Assembly: GCF_001905725.1 (NCBI RefSeq)
Contig: NZ_LIWB01000010.1
Location: 57,114 to 121,113, forward strand
Direction of reading: 5' to 3'
Source: Streptomyces sp. CB02400
Lineage (GTDB): Bacteria; Actinomycetota; Actinomycetes; Streptomycetales; Streptomycetaceae
DNA length: 64,000 bases
Part shown: in pieces, positions 23,091 to 32,269 of the stretch
Position numbering within the stretch: position 1 is the first letter of the stretch
How the letters are laid out: each line of letters begins with the position of its first letter
Position numbers and translations under genes: made by a program
The notes under the pieces: model-generated
Databases searched by the model: none
Told to the model about the DNA's origin: nothing
Seen by the model: the letters and a program-made list of their open reading frames with translations, nothing else

Positions 23091-25175
23091 ATGAGTGCAG
23101 CGGGGTCACCCCCGGCCGACGGCGACGGGCCGGTGCGCGGGCCGGTGCGTCCCAGCGGGCTGCTCGATGTGCTGCGGGTGGCCTCGGTGGTCCTGGACGC
23201 CGAGGGGCGGATCGTGCTGTGGAGCCCCCAGGCCGAGGAGCTGTTCGGGTACGGCGCGCGGGAGGCGCTGGGCCAGTACGCCGCCCGGATCATGGTGCAC
23301 GAGCAGCACCTGGACCTCGTGGTGAAACTCTTCGCCGACGTCATGCGCACCGGACGGAGCTGGGCCGGGGCCTTCCCGATCCGCCGCAAGGACGGCGACA
23401 CCCGGTTGGTGGAGTTCCGCAACATGCGGCTGCTGGACGCCCGGGGGAACGTGTACGCCCTCGGTCTGGCGGTGGACCAGTCGACCGTGCGCCGACTGGA
23501 ACAGGACGTGGCCCTGTCGACCCGGATCGTCGCCCAGTCCCCCATCGGACTGGCCGTGCTGGACACCGGTCTGCGCTACGTCTCGGTGAATCCGGCGCTG
23601 GAGCAGATCAACGGCATCCCGGCCGAGGGGCATCTGGGCCGCACGGTCCGCGAGGTGCTGCCGCTGGTGGACGCCGAGGCGCTCGAGGCCGCCGCGCGCC
23701 GGGTCCTGGACACCGGCCGGCCGGTCGTCGACCGGCCCACGACCGGCCGCACCCCGGCCGATCCGGACGAGGACCACGCCTGGTCGGTCTCGCTGTACCG
23801 CCTGGAGAACGCGCTCGGCACGGTGCTGGGCGTGGCCGTGTCGGTGGTGGACGTCACCGAGCAGTACAGGGCGAACGCCGAGGCCGAGACCGCGCGACGG
23901 CGGCTCGCCGTGATCGCCGACGCCACCGCGCGGATCGGCACCACCCTGGACCTGGAGCGTACGGCCGGTGAGCTGGCCGACGTGGCCGTGCCGGAGCTGG
24001 CCGACGCGGCGGCGGTGGATCTGCTGGACGCGGTGGTACGGGGCCGTCGCAGCACCCTCGGCCCCGCCGAGCCGGCGGTGATCCGGGCGCTGGCGGTGCG
24101 CGGGGTGGACGCGGCGTCCGAGGTGCTGACGGCGGCCGACCCGCCGGGCCGGGTGACCCGGTACGCGCCGGACCGGCTGATCACCGAGTGCGTGCGCACC
24201 GGGCTGCCGGTGATGGTGCCGCGGACCAAGGACGAGGACCTGGCGCGGATCGCCCGCTCCCCGGAGGCGGCCGCGCTGCTGGCACGGGCGGGGGTCCACT
24301 CGTATCTGGCCGTGCCGCTGATCGCGCGCGGGGAGGTGCTGGGCGCCCTCGACCTCACCCGCATGCGCAACCCCCTCCCGTTCGACGAGGACGATCTGCT
24401 GCTCGCGCGGGAGCTGGCCTCCCGCGCGGCCGTGCAGATCGACAACGCCCGCTGGTACCAGAACGCCCGCGACACCGCCCTCACCCTGCAGCGCAGCCTG
24501 CTGCCGAGCCATCCGCCCGTGACGGGCGGCCTCGAGGTCGCCTCCCGCTACCAGCCGGCGGGCGCCACCAGCGAGGTCGGCGGCGACTGGTTCGACGTGA
24601 TCCCGCTGGAGGACGACAAGACGGCCCTCGTCGTGGGGGACGTGATGGGCAGCGGCATCCCCGCGGCGGCCACCATGGGGCGGCTGCGCACGGCCACCCA
24701 CACCCTCGCCTCCCTCGACCTCGATCCGGCCGTCCTCCTGGAGCACCTGGACCGGATCACCAGCGGCCTGGACCAGGCGATCGCCACCTGTGTCTACGTG
24801 GTCCACGATCCCCGCGAGCGGCGGTGCACGATCGCCAACGCCGGGCATCTGCCGCCGGCCCGGGTGCGGGCCGGCCACGCCCCCGAACTGCTCGACCTGC
24901 CCACCGGCGTGCCGCTGGGGGTGGGCGGGGTCCCCTTCTCCACGACCACCGTGGAGCTGGAACCGGGCGACCGGCTGGTGCTCTACACCGACGGCCTCGT
25001 CGAGACGCGCCGGCATCCGCTGGACGAACGCCTGGACCGGCTGCTGGCCCTGCTGGACCACCCCGGCCACTCCCTGGAGGAGGTCTGCGACCTCCTCCTG
25101 CGCACCCTGCACGAACCCGACAACTTCGACGACGTGGCCCTCCTCATCGCCCGCGCGACGACACCGGGCTCCTGA
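23091..25175 (+). CDS. PAS-PAS-GAF-SpoIIE family protein serine phosphatase
   Basis: A 694-residue soluble sensor phosphatase. The first PAS domain (about residues 20-130) has LWSPQAEELFGYGAREALG and a second (about 140-260) has YVSVNPALEQINGI. A GAF domain spans about 285-465 (ending LARELASRAAVQIDNARWYQ), then a PP2C-like SpoIIE catalytic domain (about 480-690) with VGGDWFDVIPL, GDVMGSGIPAAATM, ANAGHLPP, LYTDGLVE and DNFDDVALL, which hold the metal-binding aspartates. Such enzymes dephosphorylate anti-anti-sigma proteins and so release stress sigma factors. There is no RsbW-type kinase domain, unlike many Streptomyces paralogues. ATG 23091 is preferred over GTG 23058, which lacks a close ribosome site. 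Confidence 0.93.
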   Translation: MSAAGSPPADGDGPVRGPVRPSGLLDVLRVASVVLDAEGRIVLWSPQAEELFGYGAREALGQYAARIMVHEQHLDLVVKLFADVMRTGRSWAGAFPIRRKDGDTRLVEFRNMRLLDARGNVYALGLAVDQSTVRRLEQDVALSTRIVAQSPIGLAVLDTGLRYVSVNPALEQINGIPAEGHLGRTVREVLPLVDAEALEAAARRVLDTGRPVVDRPTTGRTPADPDEDHAWSVSLYRLENALGTVLGVAVSVVDVTEQYRANAEAETARRRLAVIADATARIGTTLDLERTAGELADVAVPELADAAAVDLLDAVVRGRRSTLGPAEPAVIRALAVRGVDAASEVLTAADPPGRVTRYAPDRLITECVRTGLPVMVPRTKDEDLARIARSPEAAALLARAGVHSYLAVPLIARGEVLGALDLTRMRNPLPFDEDDLLLARELASRAAVQIDNARWYQNARDTALTLQRSLLPSHPPVTGGLEVASRYQPAGATSEVGGDWFDVIPLEDDKTALVVGDVMGSGIPAAATMGRLRTATHTLASLDLDPAVLLEHLDRITSGLDQAIATCVYVVHDPRERRCTIANAGHLPPARVRAGHAPELLDLPTGVPLGVGGVPFSTTTVELEPGDRLVLYTDGLVETRRHPLDERLDRLLALLDHPGHSLEEVCDLLLRTLHEPDNFDDVALLIARATTPGS

Positions 25176-25181
25176 ACGGTC

Positions 25182-25991
25182 CTACGGCTTCACACCGATC
25201 ACGACATGGGCGTACCACTCGTCGGAGACGGCCAGGCGGGTCCGTAGGCCGGCGGTGGTGAAGGCGTCGACGGCGGCGGGGGCCTGGCGGCTGCTGGTCT
25301 CCACCAGGAGGCAGCCGCCCGGCGCGAGCCAGCCGGGCGCCCCGGCGGCGACCCTGCGCAGCACGTCGAGGCCGTCCGCGCCGCCGTCAAGCGCGACCAG
25401 CGGCTCGTGGTCGCGGGCCTCCGGGGGCAGCAGGCCGATCTCGTCACTGGGCACGTACGGCACGTTGGCCGCGAGGATGCCGACGCGGCCCCGCAGCTCG
25501 CCGGGGAGCGCCGCGAACAGGTCGCCGGTGTGGACCTGCCCGCCGAGTCCGGCGACGTTGCGGCGGGCGCAGCGCACGGCGACCGGGTCGATGTCGGCGG
25601 CGTGCAGCTCGACCGCGCCGAGTCCGGCGGCCAGGGCCGCGCCGACGGCGCCGGAGCCGCAGCACAGGTCCACGACGACGGACGCGTCCGGCGCCTGGGC
25701 GAGTGCCTGTCCGACGAGGAACTCGGTGCGGCGGCGGGGCACGAAGACACCGGGTTCCACGGTGATGCGCCGGCCGTGGAACTCGGCCCAGCCGACGACG
25801 AGTTCGAGGGGCAGTCCGGCTGCCCGGCGCTCGACCATCGGGGCGATGTCCTGGGGGGTGGGCGCGGCGGCGAGGATCAACTCGGCCTCGTCCTCGGCGA
25901 AGACGCAGCCGGCGGCGCGGAGCGCGGCCACGACGGCGTCCCGGGACGGAGACGGCGGGACGGCGGAGGGAGAGGATGACGGAGACGGCAT
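25182..25991 (-). CDS. Putative protein N5-glutamine methyltransferase (PrmC-related)
   Basis: A 269-residue SAM-dependent methyltransferase related to PrmC/HemK. The SAM-binding motif is VVDLCCGSGAVGAAL (about residues 113-127), followed by the acidic loop AADIDP, and the substrate motif is NVPYVPSDE in place of the canonical NPPY. The N-terminal helical region and PRRRTEFLVGQAL match the PrmC-related subfamily seen in actinobacteria. True PrmC methylates the GGQ glutamine of release factors; this paralogue has a divergent motif, so its target is unknown. The start at ATG 25991 is the first Met before recognisable sequence. It converges with the SpoIIE gene, 6 bases apart. Confidence 0.88.
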   Translation of the reverse strand: MPSPSSSPSAVPPSPSRDAVVAALRAAGCVFAEDEAELILAAAPTPQDIAPMVERRAAGLPLELVVGWAEFHGRRITVEPGVFVPRRRTEFLVGQALAQAPDASVVVDLCCGSGAVGAALAAGLGAVELHAADIDPVAVRCARRNVAGLGGQVHTGDLFAALPGELRGRVGILAANVPYVPSDEIGLLPPEARDHEPLVALDGGADGLDVLRRVAAGAPGWLAPGGCLLVETSSRQAPAAVDAFTTAGLRTRLAVSDEWYAHVVIGVKP

Positions 25992-26774
25992 GTGCGGCAA
26001 GAGCCTTGAGCCTTTCGGGAGCCGAAGGGCGCTCTCGCGGTCACCTACTGCCGGTGGTCCGCGTCGCTTCGAGGTGAGAGCACCCGACCTGACACAGCGG
26101 TAATGGGTCTCACCTCCTCGGCGTCCCCCGGCTGGGGCGGTCCGCAGCCGGACGGCCACACTACCCGACGATCACCGCTGTCGTACGGCGTGTTCGGGAT
26201 CCGGGAGCGCGGGGGCGGTGTGCGCGGGTGGAGGCGGCCGGGGCCGTGGAGACCGGCCGTCGCGAGAAGACGGCCCTCGTCCGCCGTGCCCGCGCGTCGG
26301 CCGGGTGTACGCGCTGAGGGCGTTGAGGATGCGGCGCCCGTCTCGGCGCCCGCGCGTCGGCCGCGCGTACGCGCCCCGAGCCGTCGCCGGTGTCGTACAC
26401 GCCGCTCGGGCAGCCGGAGACGAGCGGCTGCCGCCGGGCCACCGACCCGGCAGCCCCCTACGCGCCGGGCGAGGCCGGCGGTGAGCCGCCGGATGACCGC
26501 GCCGGAGCGGTCCGGCCCGGCCGGGCGGCGCCCGGACCCGGAGGGCCGCCCGGCCGCGGGCGGCGCGGCCGGCGGAGGACGGCCGGCGCATCCCGGCCCG
26601 GGTGACCGGGAGCCGCCGCGCGTTCCCCGGAAAGCGCCGCGCGGCCCCCGAGGAGCGCCGCGCGGACCGGCCCACGGGGCCGTGACCGGCCTGGCACCGC
26701 ATCGGTCGCGGACACCGCGTACGGTTGAACACGAAAAACACTTGAGCACCAGTCGCAACGGAATCGCCGATCAC
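25992..26774. other. Very G/C-rich non-coding stretch with short direct repeats
   Basis: About 780 bases without a credible gene; long frames here come from extreme G/C content. A 26-bp near-identical segment (CCCGCGCGTCGGCCG and following bases) occurs at 26289 and 26349, exactly 60 bp apart. A less G/C-rich patch near 26720-26760 probably holds the promoter of the molybdoenzyme gene. Confidence 0.5.
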
Positions 26775-27372
<598 letters not shown>

Positions 27373-27380
<8 letters not shown>

Positions 27381-28179
27381 GCGGACGACACCGATGACAC
27401 CCGTGACACCGACATCGCCGGCCGCGCCGGAGCGCTTCGCCCCGCCGACGCGGTTCGCGGTGCCCGGGCGGATCGGCGTGAACGAGCTGACCGCGTCCGT
27501 GTGGCGGACGGCGACCCTGACGGAGATCCGCCGCGAGACCCCGCGGGCGACGACCTTCCGGTTCGCCGTGCCCGGCTGGCCGGGGCATGTGCCCGGTCAG
27601 CACCTGCTGCTGCGGCTGACCGCCGAGGACGGCTACGTGGCCCAGCGCCACTACTCGATCGCGTCGGCGCCGGACGACTCCGGGCACCTCGAGCTGACCC
27701 TGGACCGGGTCGAGGGCGGCGAGGTCTCGGGCTGGTTCCACACGGTGGCCCGCCCCGGTGACCGGGTCGAGGTGCGCGGCCCGCTCAGCGGCTTCTTCGC
27801 CTGGCCGGGCGACCGGCCCGCGCTGCTGGTGGGCGCCGGCTCCGGAGTGGTCCCGCTGATGTCGATGGTGCGGTACCACCGGTCCCGGGACATGAGACTG
27901 CCGCTGCGCCTGGTGGTGTCGGCCCGCAGCCCCGAGGAGCTGATCTACGCGCGGGAGTTCGGCGCGGAGACGACCCGGGTGTTCACGCGCAGCGCCCCGG
28001 ATGGTGTGCCCGTGGGACGTATGGCGGCCGCACATGTGGCGCCGTTCCTGGCCAAGCAGCCTCCCAGCGGGTGGGAGGCCTATGTGTGCGGCTCCAACTC
28101 CTTTGCCGAGCACGCCTCCAGGCTGCTCGTTGCGGCCGGCCAGCCCGTGGAGCGGATCCGTATCGAGCGCTTCGGCTGA
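27373..28179 (+). CDS. Ferredoxin-NADP reductase-like FAD oxidoreductase
   Basis: A 268-residue flavoprotein of the ferredoxin reductase (FNR) family. The FAD motif is RHYSIASAP (about residues 93-101), the NAD(P) pyrophosphate motif GAGSGVVPLMSM (about 155-166), and the C-terminal CGSNSFAE (about 237-244) is the usual CG(S/P)xxF signature. It starts at GTG 27373 within the end of the molybdoenzyme gene, an overlap typical of coupled translation. The pair probably works like a soluble YedYZ: NAD(P)H electrons pass through FAD to the molybdenum cofactor. A strong hairpin terminator lies about 40 bases after its stop. Confidence 0.9.
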
Positions 28180-28217
28180 CCGGGACGTCCCCGTCGGGGC
28201 GCCCGCCGTTTCGCGCG

Positions 28218-28243
28218 GCCCCGGCCGGGCACCCGGCCGGGGC
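28218..28243 (+). terminator. Hairpin terminator after the flavoreductase
   Basis: GCCCCGGCCGGG / CCCGGCCGGGGC forms a perfect 12-bp inverted repeat with a 2-base centre, about 40 bases after the stop codon. Confidence 0.7.
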
Positions 28244-28342
28244 TGTTCCGTGGGTGCCGCGCGCCGCGGAGGGAGCCGCCGGGGGCCGCCGTCGCGTACG
28301 GCCGTCCATGCCCCGGCCTCGGTGACGGCAGGGAGGTCCGAG

Positions 28343-28924
28343 ATGCGAACGCGGGTGCTGTGCCGGCGCCGGCGCAGTCCGCTGTGCCGCCGCTCGGACG
28401 TCGTCGAGGAGTGGACGGTGCTGGCCGTCGCCGTGCTGCTGTGTGTGGTGGCACCACTGGTGGGGGCGGTCACCGCCTGGTGGGCACACGGTGAGGCACG
28501 GGCGACCGCCGAAGAGCAGCGCGCCGACCGCCACCGCGTGCGCGCCGAGGTCGTGGAGCGGTCCACACAGGTGCGGTCCTCCGCCCAGACGGGCGGACGA
28601 CATGTGTTCCGCGCGGACGTGCGCTGGACGGAGCCGGGTGAGGGGCCGCGCACCGCCGTCGCCCGCGTCCCGGCGAACGCGCGCCCCGGCGACGTGGTGC
28701 ACGTGTGGTTCGACTCCCAGGGGCGCGATGTGCCGCCGCCGGTCGACGACGCCTCGGTGTGGCAGTACGGCATCGGCATGGGGGCCGGCGCCGCGGGAGG
28801 CACCGCGGCCGTGGTGCTGCTCGCGCACCGGGCGGTGCGCGGGGCGACGATGCGCCGCAGGCTGGCGGAGTGGGAACGGGACTGGGCCCGCACCGGACCG
28901 GAGTGGACGCACCGCGGCGTCTGA
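28343..28924 (+). CDS. Rv1733c-like two-helix membrane protein
   Basis: A 193-residue membrane protein starting at ATG 28343 behind GGGAGG. Two transmembrane helices flank a central extracytoplasmic domain: TVLAVAVLLCVVAPLVGAVTAWWA (about residues 25-48) and YGIGMGAGAAGGTAAVVLLAHRAV (about 146-169). The middle (GRHVFRADVRWTEP, ARVPANARPGDVVHVWFDSQGRDVPPP) matches the pattern of actinobacterial Rv1733c-family proteins, which have no known biochemical role; Rv1733c itself is a hypoxia-induced antigen. It is not in an obvious operon. Confidence 0.85.
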   Translation: MRTRVLCRRRRSPLCRRSDVVEEWTVLAVAVLLCVVAPLVGAVTAWWAHGEARATAEEQRADRHRVRAEVVERSTQVRSSAQTGGRHVFRADVRWTEPGEGPRTAVARVPANARPGDVVHVWFDSQGRDVPPPVDDASVWQYGIGMGAGAAGGTAAVVLLAHRAVRGATMRRRLAEWERDWARTGPEWTHRGV

Positions 28925-28950
28925 GCGGACGATCACCTTCCGCCACCCCC

Positions 28951-28966
28951 GAAAGCAATCGCTTTC
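28951..28966. promoter_or_regulatory. Inverted repeat GAAAGCAATCGCTTTC
   Basis: Perfect 6-bp arms with a 4-bp spacer, 105 bp before the esterase start and just after the previous stop codon. LacI-family operators often contain AAGC/GCTT arms. It could regulate the CE7 esterase, but no LacI gene is adjacent. Confidence 0.4.
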
Positions 28967-29070
28967 CATGCCCGCCACCTGGGACTTTCCCCAAAGCCTC
29001 TGGCGATGGCGCCGGTGATCCACGTACGGTGTCATCGCTTCGCACTGTCTCTTCACGAAGGCGGTCCCTG

Positions 29071-30039
29071 ATGGCCCTGTTCGACCTCCCCCTCGACGAA
29101 CTGCGCGAGTACCGCAGCGCGTCCACCGCGCCCGAGGATTTCGACGCGTTCTGGTCCAAGACGCTCGACGAGGCGCGCGAGCACGATCTGGACGCCCGTT
29201 TCGAGCCGGTCGACACGGGACTGTCGACGGTGCGCGTCTTCGACGTGACGTTCGCCGGGTTCGGCGGTCACCCCGTCAAGGGCTGGCTGGTGCTGCCCGC
29301 CGACGCCGACGCCCCGCTGCCGCTGGTGGTGGAGTTCATCGGCTACGGCGGTGGCCGCGGGCTGCCGCACGAGCACCTGCTGTGGGCGTCCACGGGCCGG
29401 GCCCACTTCGTGATGGACACCCGGGGCCAGGGCAGCGCCTGGGGCGCCGGCGGCGGTACGGCGGACCCGGTGGGCGGCGCTCCGGCGTACCCCGGTTTCA
29501 TGACGCGCGGCATCGACGCCCCCGAGAACTACTACTACCGCCGGGTGTTCACGGACGCCGTACGGGCGGTGGAGGCGGCGCGGTCGCACCCGCTGACCGA
29601 CGCGGGCCGCACGGTCGCCGTGGGCGGCAGCCAGGGCGGGGGCATCACCATCGCGGTGGGCGGACTGGTCCCGGACCTGGCCGGCATCGCGCCGGACGTG
29701 CCGTTCCTCTGCGACTTCCCGCGCGCGACGACGCTCACCGACCGGCAGCCGTACCGGGAGATCGGCTCCTACCTCAAGACGCACCGCGGCCGCTTCGAGG
29801 ACGTCCTGCGCACGCTGTCCTACTTCGACGGCGTGCACTTCGCCGCCCGCGGCAGCGCGCCCGCCCTGTTCTCGGCGGCCCTGGAGGACCAGACCTGCCC
29901 GCCCTCGACGGTGTTCGGGGCCTTCAACGCCTGGGCGCACGACGACAAGGCGATCGAGGTGTACGACTTCAACGACCACGAGGGCGGCGGCGCGTTCCAG
30001 GAGGCGGCCAAGCTGCGCTGGATGCGCTCGTACATCTGA
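29071..30039 (+). CDS. Acetylxylan esterase / cephalosporin-C deacetylase (CE7)
   Basis: A 322-residue carbohydrate esterase family 7 enzyme. The catalytic triad is Ser187 in GGSQGGG, Asp273 in LEDQTCPP and His303 in NDHEGGG; the CE7-specific RGQG motif is at 118-121. There is no signal peptide, which is normal for this family, whose hexameric members deacetylate imported acetylated xylo-oligosaccharides and also cephalosporin C. The start is ATG 29071 with GAAGG upstream. A palindrome at 28951-28966 may control it. No xylanase or xylose gene is in the window. Confidence 0.94.
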   Translation: MALFDLPLDELREYRSASTAPEDFDAFWSKTLDEAREHDLDARFEPVDTGLSTVRVFDVTFAGFGGHPVKGWLVLPADADAPLPLVVEFIGYGGGRGLPHEHLLWASTGRAHFVMDTRGQGSAWGAGGGTADPVGGAPAYPGFMTRGIDAPENYYYRRVFTDAVRAVEAARSHPLTDAGRTVAVGGSQGGGITIAVGGLVPDLAGIAPDVPFLCDFPRATTLTDRQPYREIGSYLKTHRGRFEDVLRTLSYFDGVHFAARGSAPALFSAALEDQTCPPSTVFGAFNAWAHDDKAIEVYDFNDHEGGGAFQEAAKLRWMRSYI

Positions 30040-30084
30040 GGGACCGTACGGTTCCGGCCGAACTGCCGGACCACTCTTCCCTGG

Positions 30085-30096
30085 TGGTGTAGACCA
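30085..30096. promoter_or_regulatory. GntR/HutC-type operator TGGTGTAGACCA
   Basis: Differs at one base from the DasR/HutC core TGGTCTAGACCA. It lies 65 bp before the start of a GntR-family gene, so it is a likely autoregulatory site of that gene product, or else a true DasR site. Confidence 0.6.
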
Positions 30097-30160
30097 ATGG
30101 TAGATGTGGTGGCGCAACGAGCCCGAGCGGCTACGGAACGTCATCAACAGGAGGCGCGGC

Positions 30161-30904
30161 ATGGCCCGCACCACCCCGCACGACCACTCTCCCACCGAAG
30201 GTGAGCCCCTCTATCGGAGGATCGCCACGGAGTTGCTCGGCGAACTGCGGGACGGAACGATTCCGCCCGGCGAACGCCTCCCCGGCGAGCGGCAGTTGGC
30301 CGAACACTTCGAGGTCAGCAGGGAGACCGTACGGCAGGCGCTGCAGGTGCTGCGCCGTGACGGACTGGTCGCCACCGACCGGCGGGGCAGCCATGCCACG
30401 CTGCCCGGCCTGCCGGTGGAGACGCCGGCGTCGTCCGGTTTCCCGCTCGGCGCGTGGTGCGCCGAGCGGGGCGCGATGACCAGGGCCACCGTGACCTGGG
30501 AGGCCCCGCCACCCGGGCACGCCGAGGCCCTGGGAGTGGCCCCGGCCCGGCCGACGCTGGTGCACCGCTACTGGTCGGCGTCGGCCGACGGGCGGGAGTT
30601 GCGGGCGGCGGTGACATCGTTTTCCGCCGTGGCGCTCGCGGAGGTCGAGGAGCTGGGCCGCTACCGCGACCGGGCCGGCGGCACCGGTGCGGCGGAGCTG
30701 CGGCGGGCCTACGACTGGATGCGCCGGGCGGGCCTGACCCTGCATCACCGCGACACGATCACGCCGGTCGCGGGGACGCCGTCGGTCCGGGTCACCCGGC
30801 GGGTGCACGACCAGTACGCCCGCCCGCTGGAGATCACCGAACTCGTCATGGACGCCCAGGAGGACGCCCTGGTCTACGAGTTCACGGTCCCGGCGGCGGT
30901 CTGA
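30161..30904 (+). CDS. GntR family transcriptional regulator (HutC type)
   Basis: A 247-residue regulator starting at ATG 30161 behind AGGAGG. The winged helix spans about residues 14-80: LYRRIATELLGELRDGTIPPGERLPGERQLAEHFEVSRETVRQAL-type sequence followed by LRRDGLVATDRRGSHAT. The C-terminal domain (about 90-245) resembles the UTRA ligand domain of the HutC subfamily, ending in LEITELVMDAQEDALVYEFTV. UTRA regulators sense sugars, phosphosugars or histidine-pathway compounds. The promoter contains a near-consensus TGGTGTAGACCA site. The target genes are not obvious; the CE7 esterase upstream is on the same strand. Its 3' end overlaps the convergent methyltransferase gene by 31 bases. Confidence 0.9.
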   Translation: MARTTPHDHSPTEGEPLYRRIATELLGELRDGTIPPGERLPGERQLAEHFEVSRETVRQALQVLRRDGLVATDRRGSHATLPGLPVETPASSGFPLGAWCAERGAMTRATVTWEAPPPGHAEALGVAPARPTLVHRYWSASADGRELRAAVTSFSAVALAEVEELGRYRDRAGGTGAAELRRAYDWMRRAGLTLHHRDTITPVAGTPSVRVTRRVHDQYARPLEITELVMDAQEDALVYEFTVPAAV

Positions 30905-31632
30905 CCGGGTCCGGGGCGTCCGGCGACGATCAGCCGGACCTGCGGGCCGCCGTTCCGGCGCCGTCCGAACTCGGGCAGGGCCCACGACTCCACCCGGAAC
31001 CCGGCCCGGGTGAGCTCGCGCCGCACGGCACCGAAACGGAAGGCGCGGTAGTACATGACGAACGGCGGGCGCCACACGGCGTTGCGCACCCGCATCACGG
31101 CGTCGAACCCCAGCAGCATCCCGTACGTGAGCGAGCCCGGCCGGGGCGGCGCGACCACGGGGAAGACGAAGCGTCCGCCCGGCCGGAGCACCGAGTGGAC
31201 CTGGGCGAACAGCCCCGGCAGTTCACGCGGCAGGAAGTGGCCGAACGCGCCGAAGCTGACCACGAGGTCGAAGACCGGGCCGAACGGCAGCGCCCGCGCG
31301 TCCGCCCGCACCCAGCCGGCCGGCGGCCCCGGCGGCCGGACGCGCTCCCGCGCGACGGTCAGCATGCCGGCGCTGAAGTCCACGCCGGTGACGCTCCCCC
31401 GGCACACCTGCCGCAGTACGTCGACGCCCGCACCGGTGCCGCAGCACAGATCGAGCCCGGCGTCGAAGGGCCCGGCCCGCCGCAGTGCCTCCGTGGTGGC
31501 GTCGAGCACCGAGTCGGGCGTGCGGAAGGGGGTGTGGTCGAACTTCGGCGCGAGGAGGTCGTAGCCGCGTTCCACGGACGACAGCGCCTGGACGGCGAGT
31601 TCGCGCAGCCGGGGGCCTTCGGGGCTGAACAT
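30874..31632 (-). CDS. Class I SAM-dependent methyltransferase
   Basis: A 252-residue methyltransferase. Motif I is LDLCCGTGAGVDVL (about residues 61-74), the acidic loop is GVDFSAGMLTVARERV (about 83-98), and motif II is VVSFGAFGHFLPREL (about 124-138), followed by LRPGGRFVFPV. The fold is of the UbiE/small-molecule methyltransferase type; no substrate can be assigned. It lies 4 bases after the padR gene on the same strand, so the two are co-transcribed and the methyltransferase may modify the compound to which the PadR protein responds. Confidence 0.9.
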   Translation of the reverse strand: MFSPEGPRLRELAVQALSSVERGYDLLAPKFDHTPFRTPDSVLDATTEALRRAGPFDAGLDLCCGTGAGVDVLRQVCRGSVTGVDFSAGMLTVARERVRPPGPPAGWVRADARALPFGPVFDLVVSFGAFGHFLPRELPGLFAQVHSVLRPGGRFVFPVVAPPRPGSLTYGMLLGFDAVMRVRNAVWRPPFVMYYRAFRFGAVRRELTRAGFRVESWALPEFGRRRNGGPQVRLIVAGRPGPGQTAAGTVNS

Positions 31633-31636
31633 CCGG

Positions 31637-32200
31637 TCAGCCTAGGGGAGCACGGCCGCGCACCACGGTCAGCACCCGCTCGCACCAGCGCAGATTCTCC
31701 TCCTCGAAGGCGATTCCGCCCAGCAGGGTGAGGTACGGTCCGACCCGTTCGGCCTCGCTCAGGTACTGCTCCTCGGAGCGGCCGTCCAGCAGGCGTTCGC
31801 GCACGCGCGCGTAGCGGGCGAGTTTGCCGCGCGCCCACGCCATCCGCTCCTCGAGCAGCGCGGCCGTGGCCCCGGGGTCCGTGCCGTCCATGGCCTGGAT
31901 CTTGATCAGGAGTTCGTCGCGGATGGCGGTGGGCCGCCGGGGCGGCTCGGCGGCGAAGGCGCGCAGGTCGTCGCGGCCGGACTCGGTGAGGGTGAACATC
32001 CGCTTGTCCGGACGCCGTTCCTGCCGTACCACCCGGGCCTCGACGAGCCCGTCCCCCGCCAGCCGCTCGAGTTCCCGGTAGAGCTGCTGGGGTGTGCAGG
32101 CCCAGAAGTTGGCGAACGAGACGTCGAAGATCTTGGACAGCTCGTAGCCCGAGGCCTCGCCCTCCAGGAGGGCGGCCAGGACGGCGTACTTGAGGGACAT
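31637..32200 (-). CDS. PadR family transcriptional regulator
   Basis: A 187-residue PadR protein with the winged helix YAVLAALLEGEASGYELSKIFDVSFANFWACTPQQLYRELERLAGDGLV-type region (about residues 5-54) and wing RPDKRMFTLTESGRDDLRAF. The helical C-terminal dimerisation part ends in a Trp-containing segment. It heads a two-gene transcript with the methyltransferase and diverges from a SnoaL-like gene; the 69-bp shared region holds an imperfect palindrome (32241-32260). The protein probably represses both directions and is released by a small, perhaps toxic, ligand. Confidence 0.93.
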   Translation of the reverse strand: MSLKYAVLAALLEGEASGYELSKIFDVSFANFWACTPQQLYRELERLAGDGLVEARVVRQERRPDKRMFTLTESGRDDLRAFAAEPPRRPTAIRDELLIKIQAMDGTDPGATAALLEERMAWARGKLARYARVRERLLDGRSEEQYLSEAERVGPYLTLLGGIAFEEENLRWCERVLTVVRGRAPLG

Positions 32201-32240
32201 GTGGACACGTTAGCAGCGAGTGATTATTGTCATCCGCACC

Positions 32241-32260
32241 TATTCAACAAGTTGATTATA
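32241..32260. promoter_or_regulatory. PadR operator candidate TATTCAACAAGTTGATTATA
   Basis: Arms TCAAC / GTTGA are perfect and the flanks nearly so; the site lies directly before the ribosome site of the SnoaL-like gene and about 40 bp before the divergent padR start. Confidence 0.6.
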
Positions 32261-32269
32261 GGAGTCGTG

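Noticed and set aside
26289..26374. Two 26-bp direct repeats 60 bp apart as a possible CRISPR or iteron
   Set aside because: Only two copies, extreme G/C low complexity, and no cas or replication genes.
26103..26774. 224-residue extension of the molybdoenzyme
   Set aside because: Arg/Pro/Gly low-complexity sequence in a very G/C-rich gap; family homology starts at GTG 26775.
30083..30115. Possible tRNA D-arm-like sequence (GTGTAGACCAATGGTAGATG)
   Set aside because: No acceptor, anticodon or T-arm pairing follows; it is better explained as a GntR/HutC operator next to a gntR gene.
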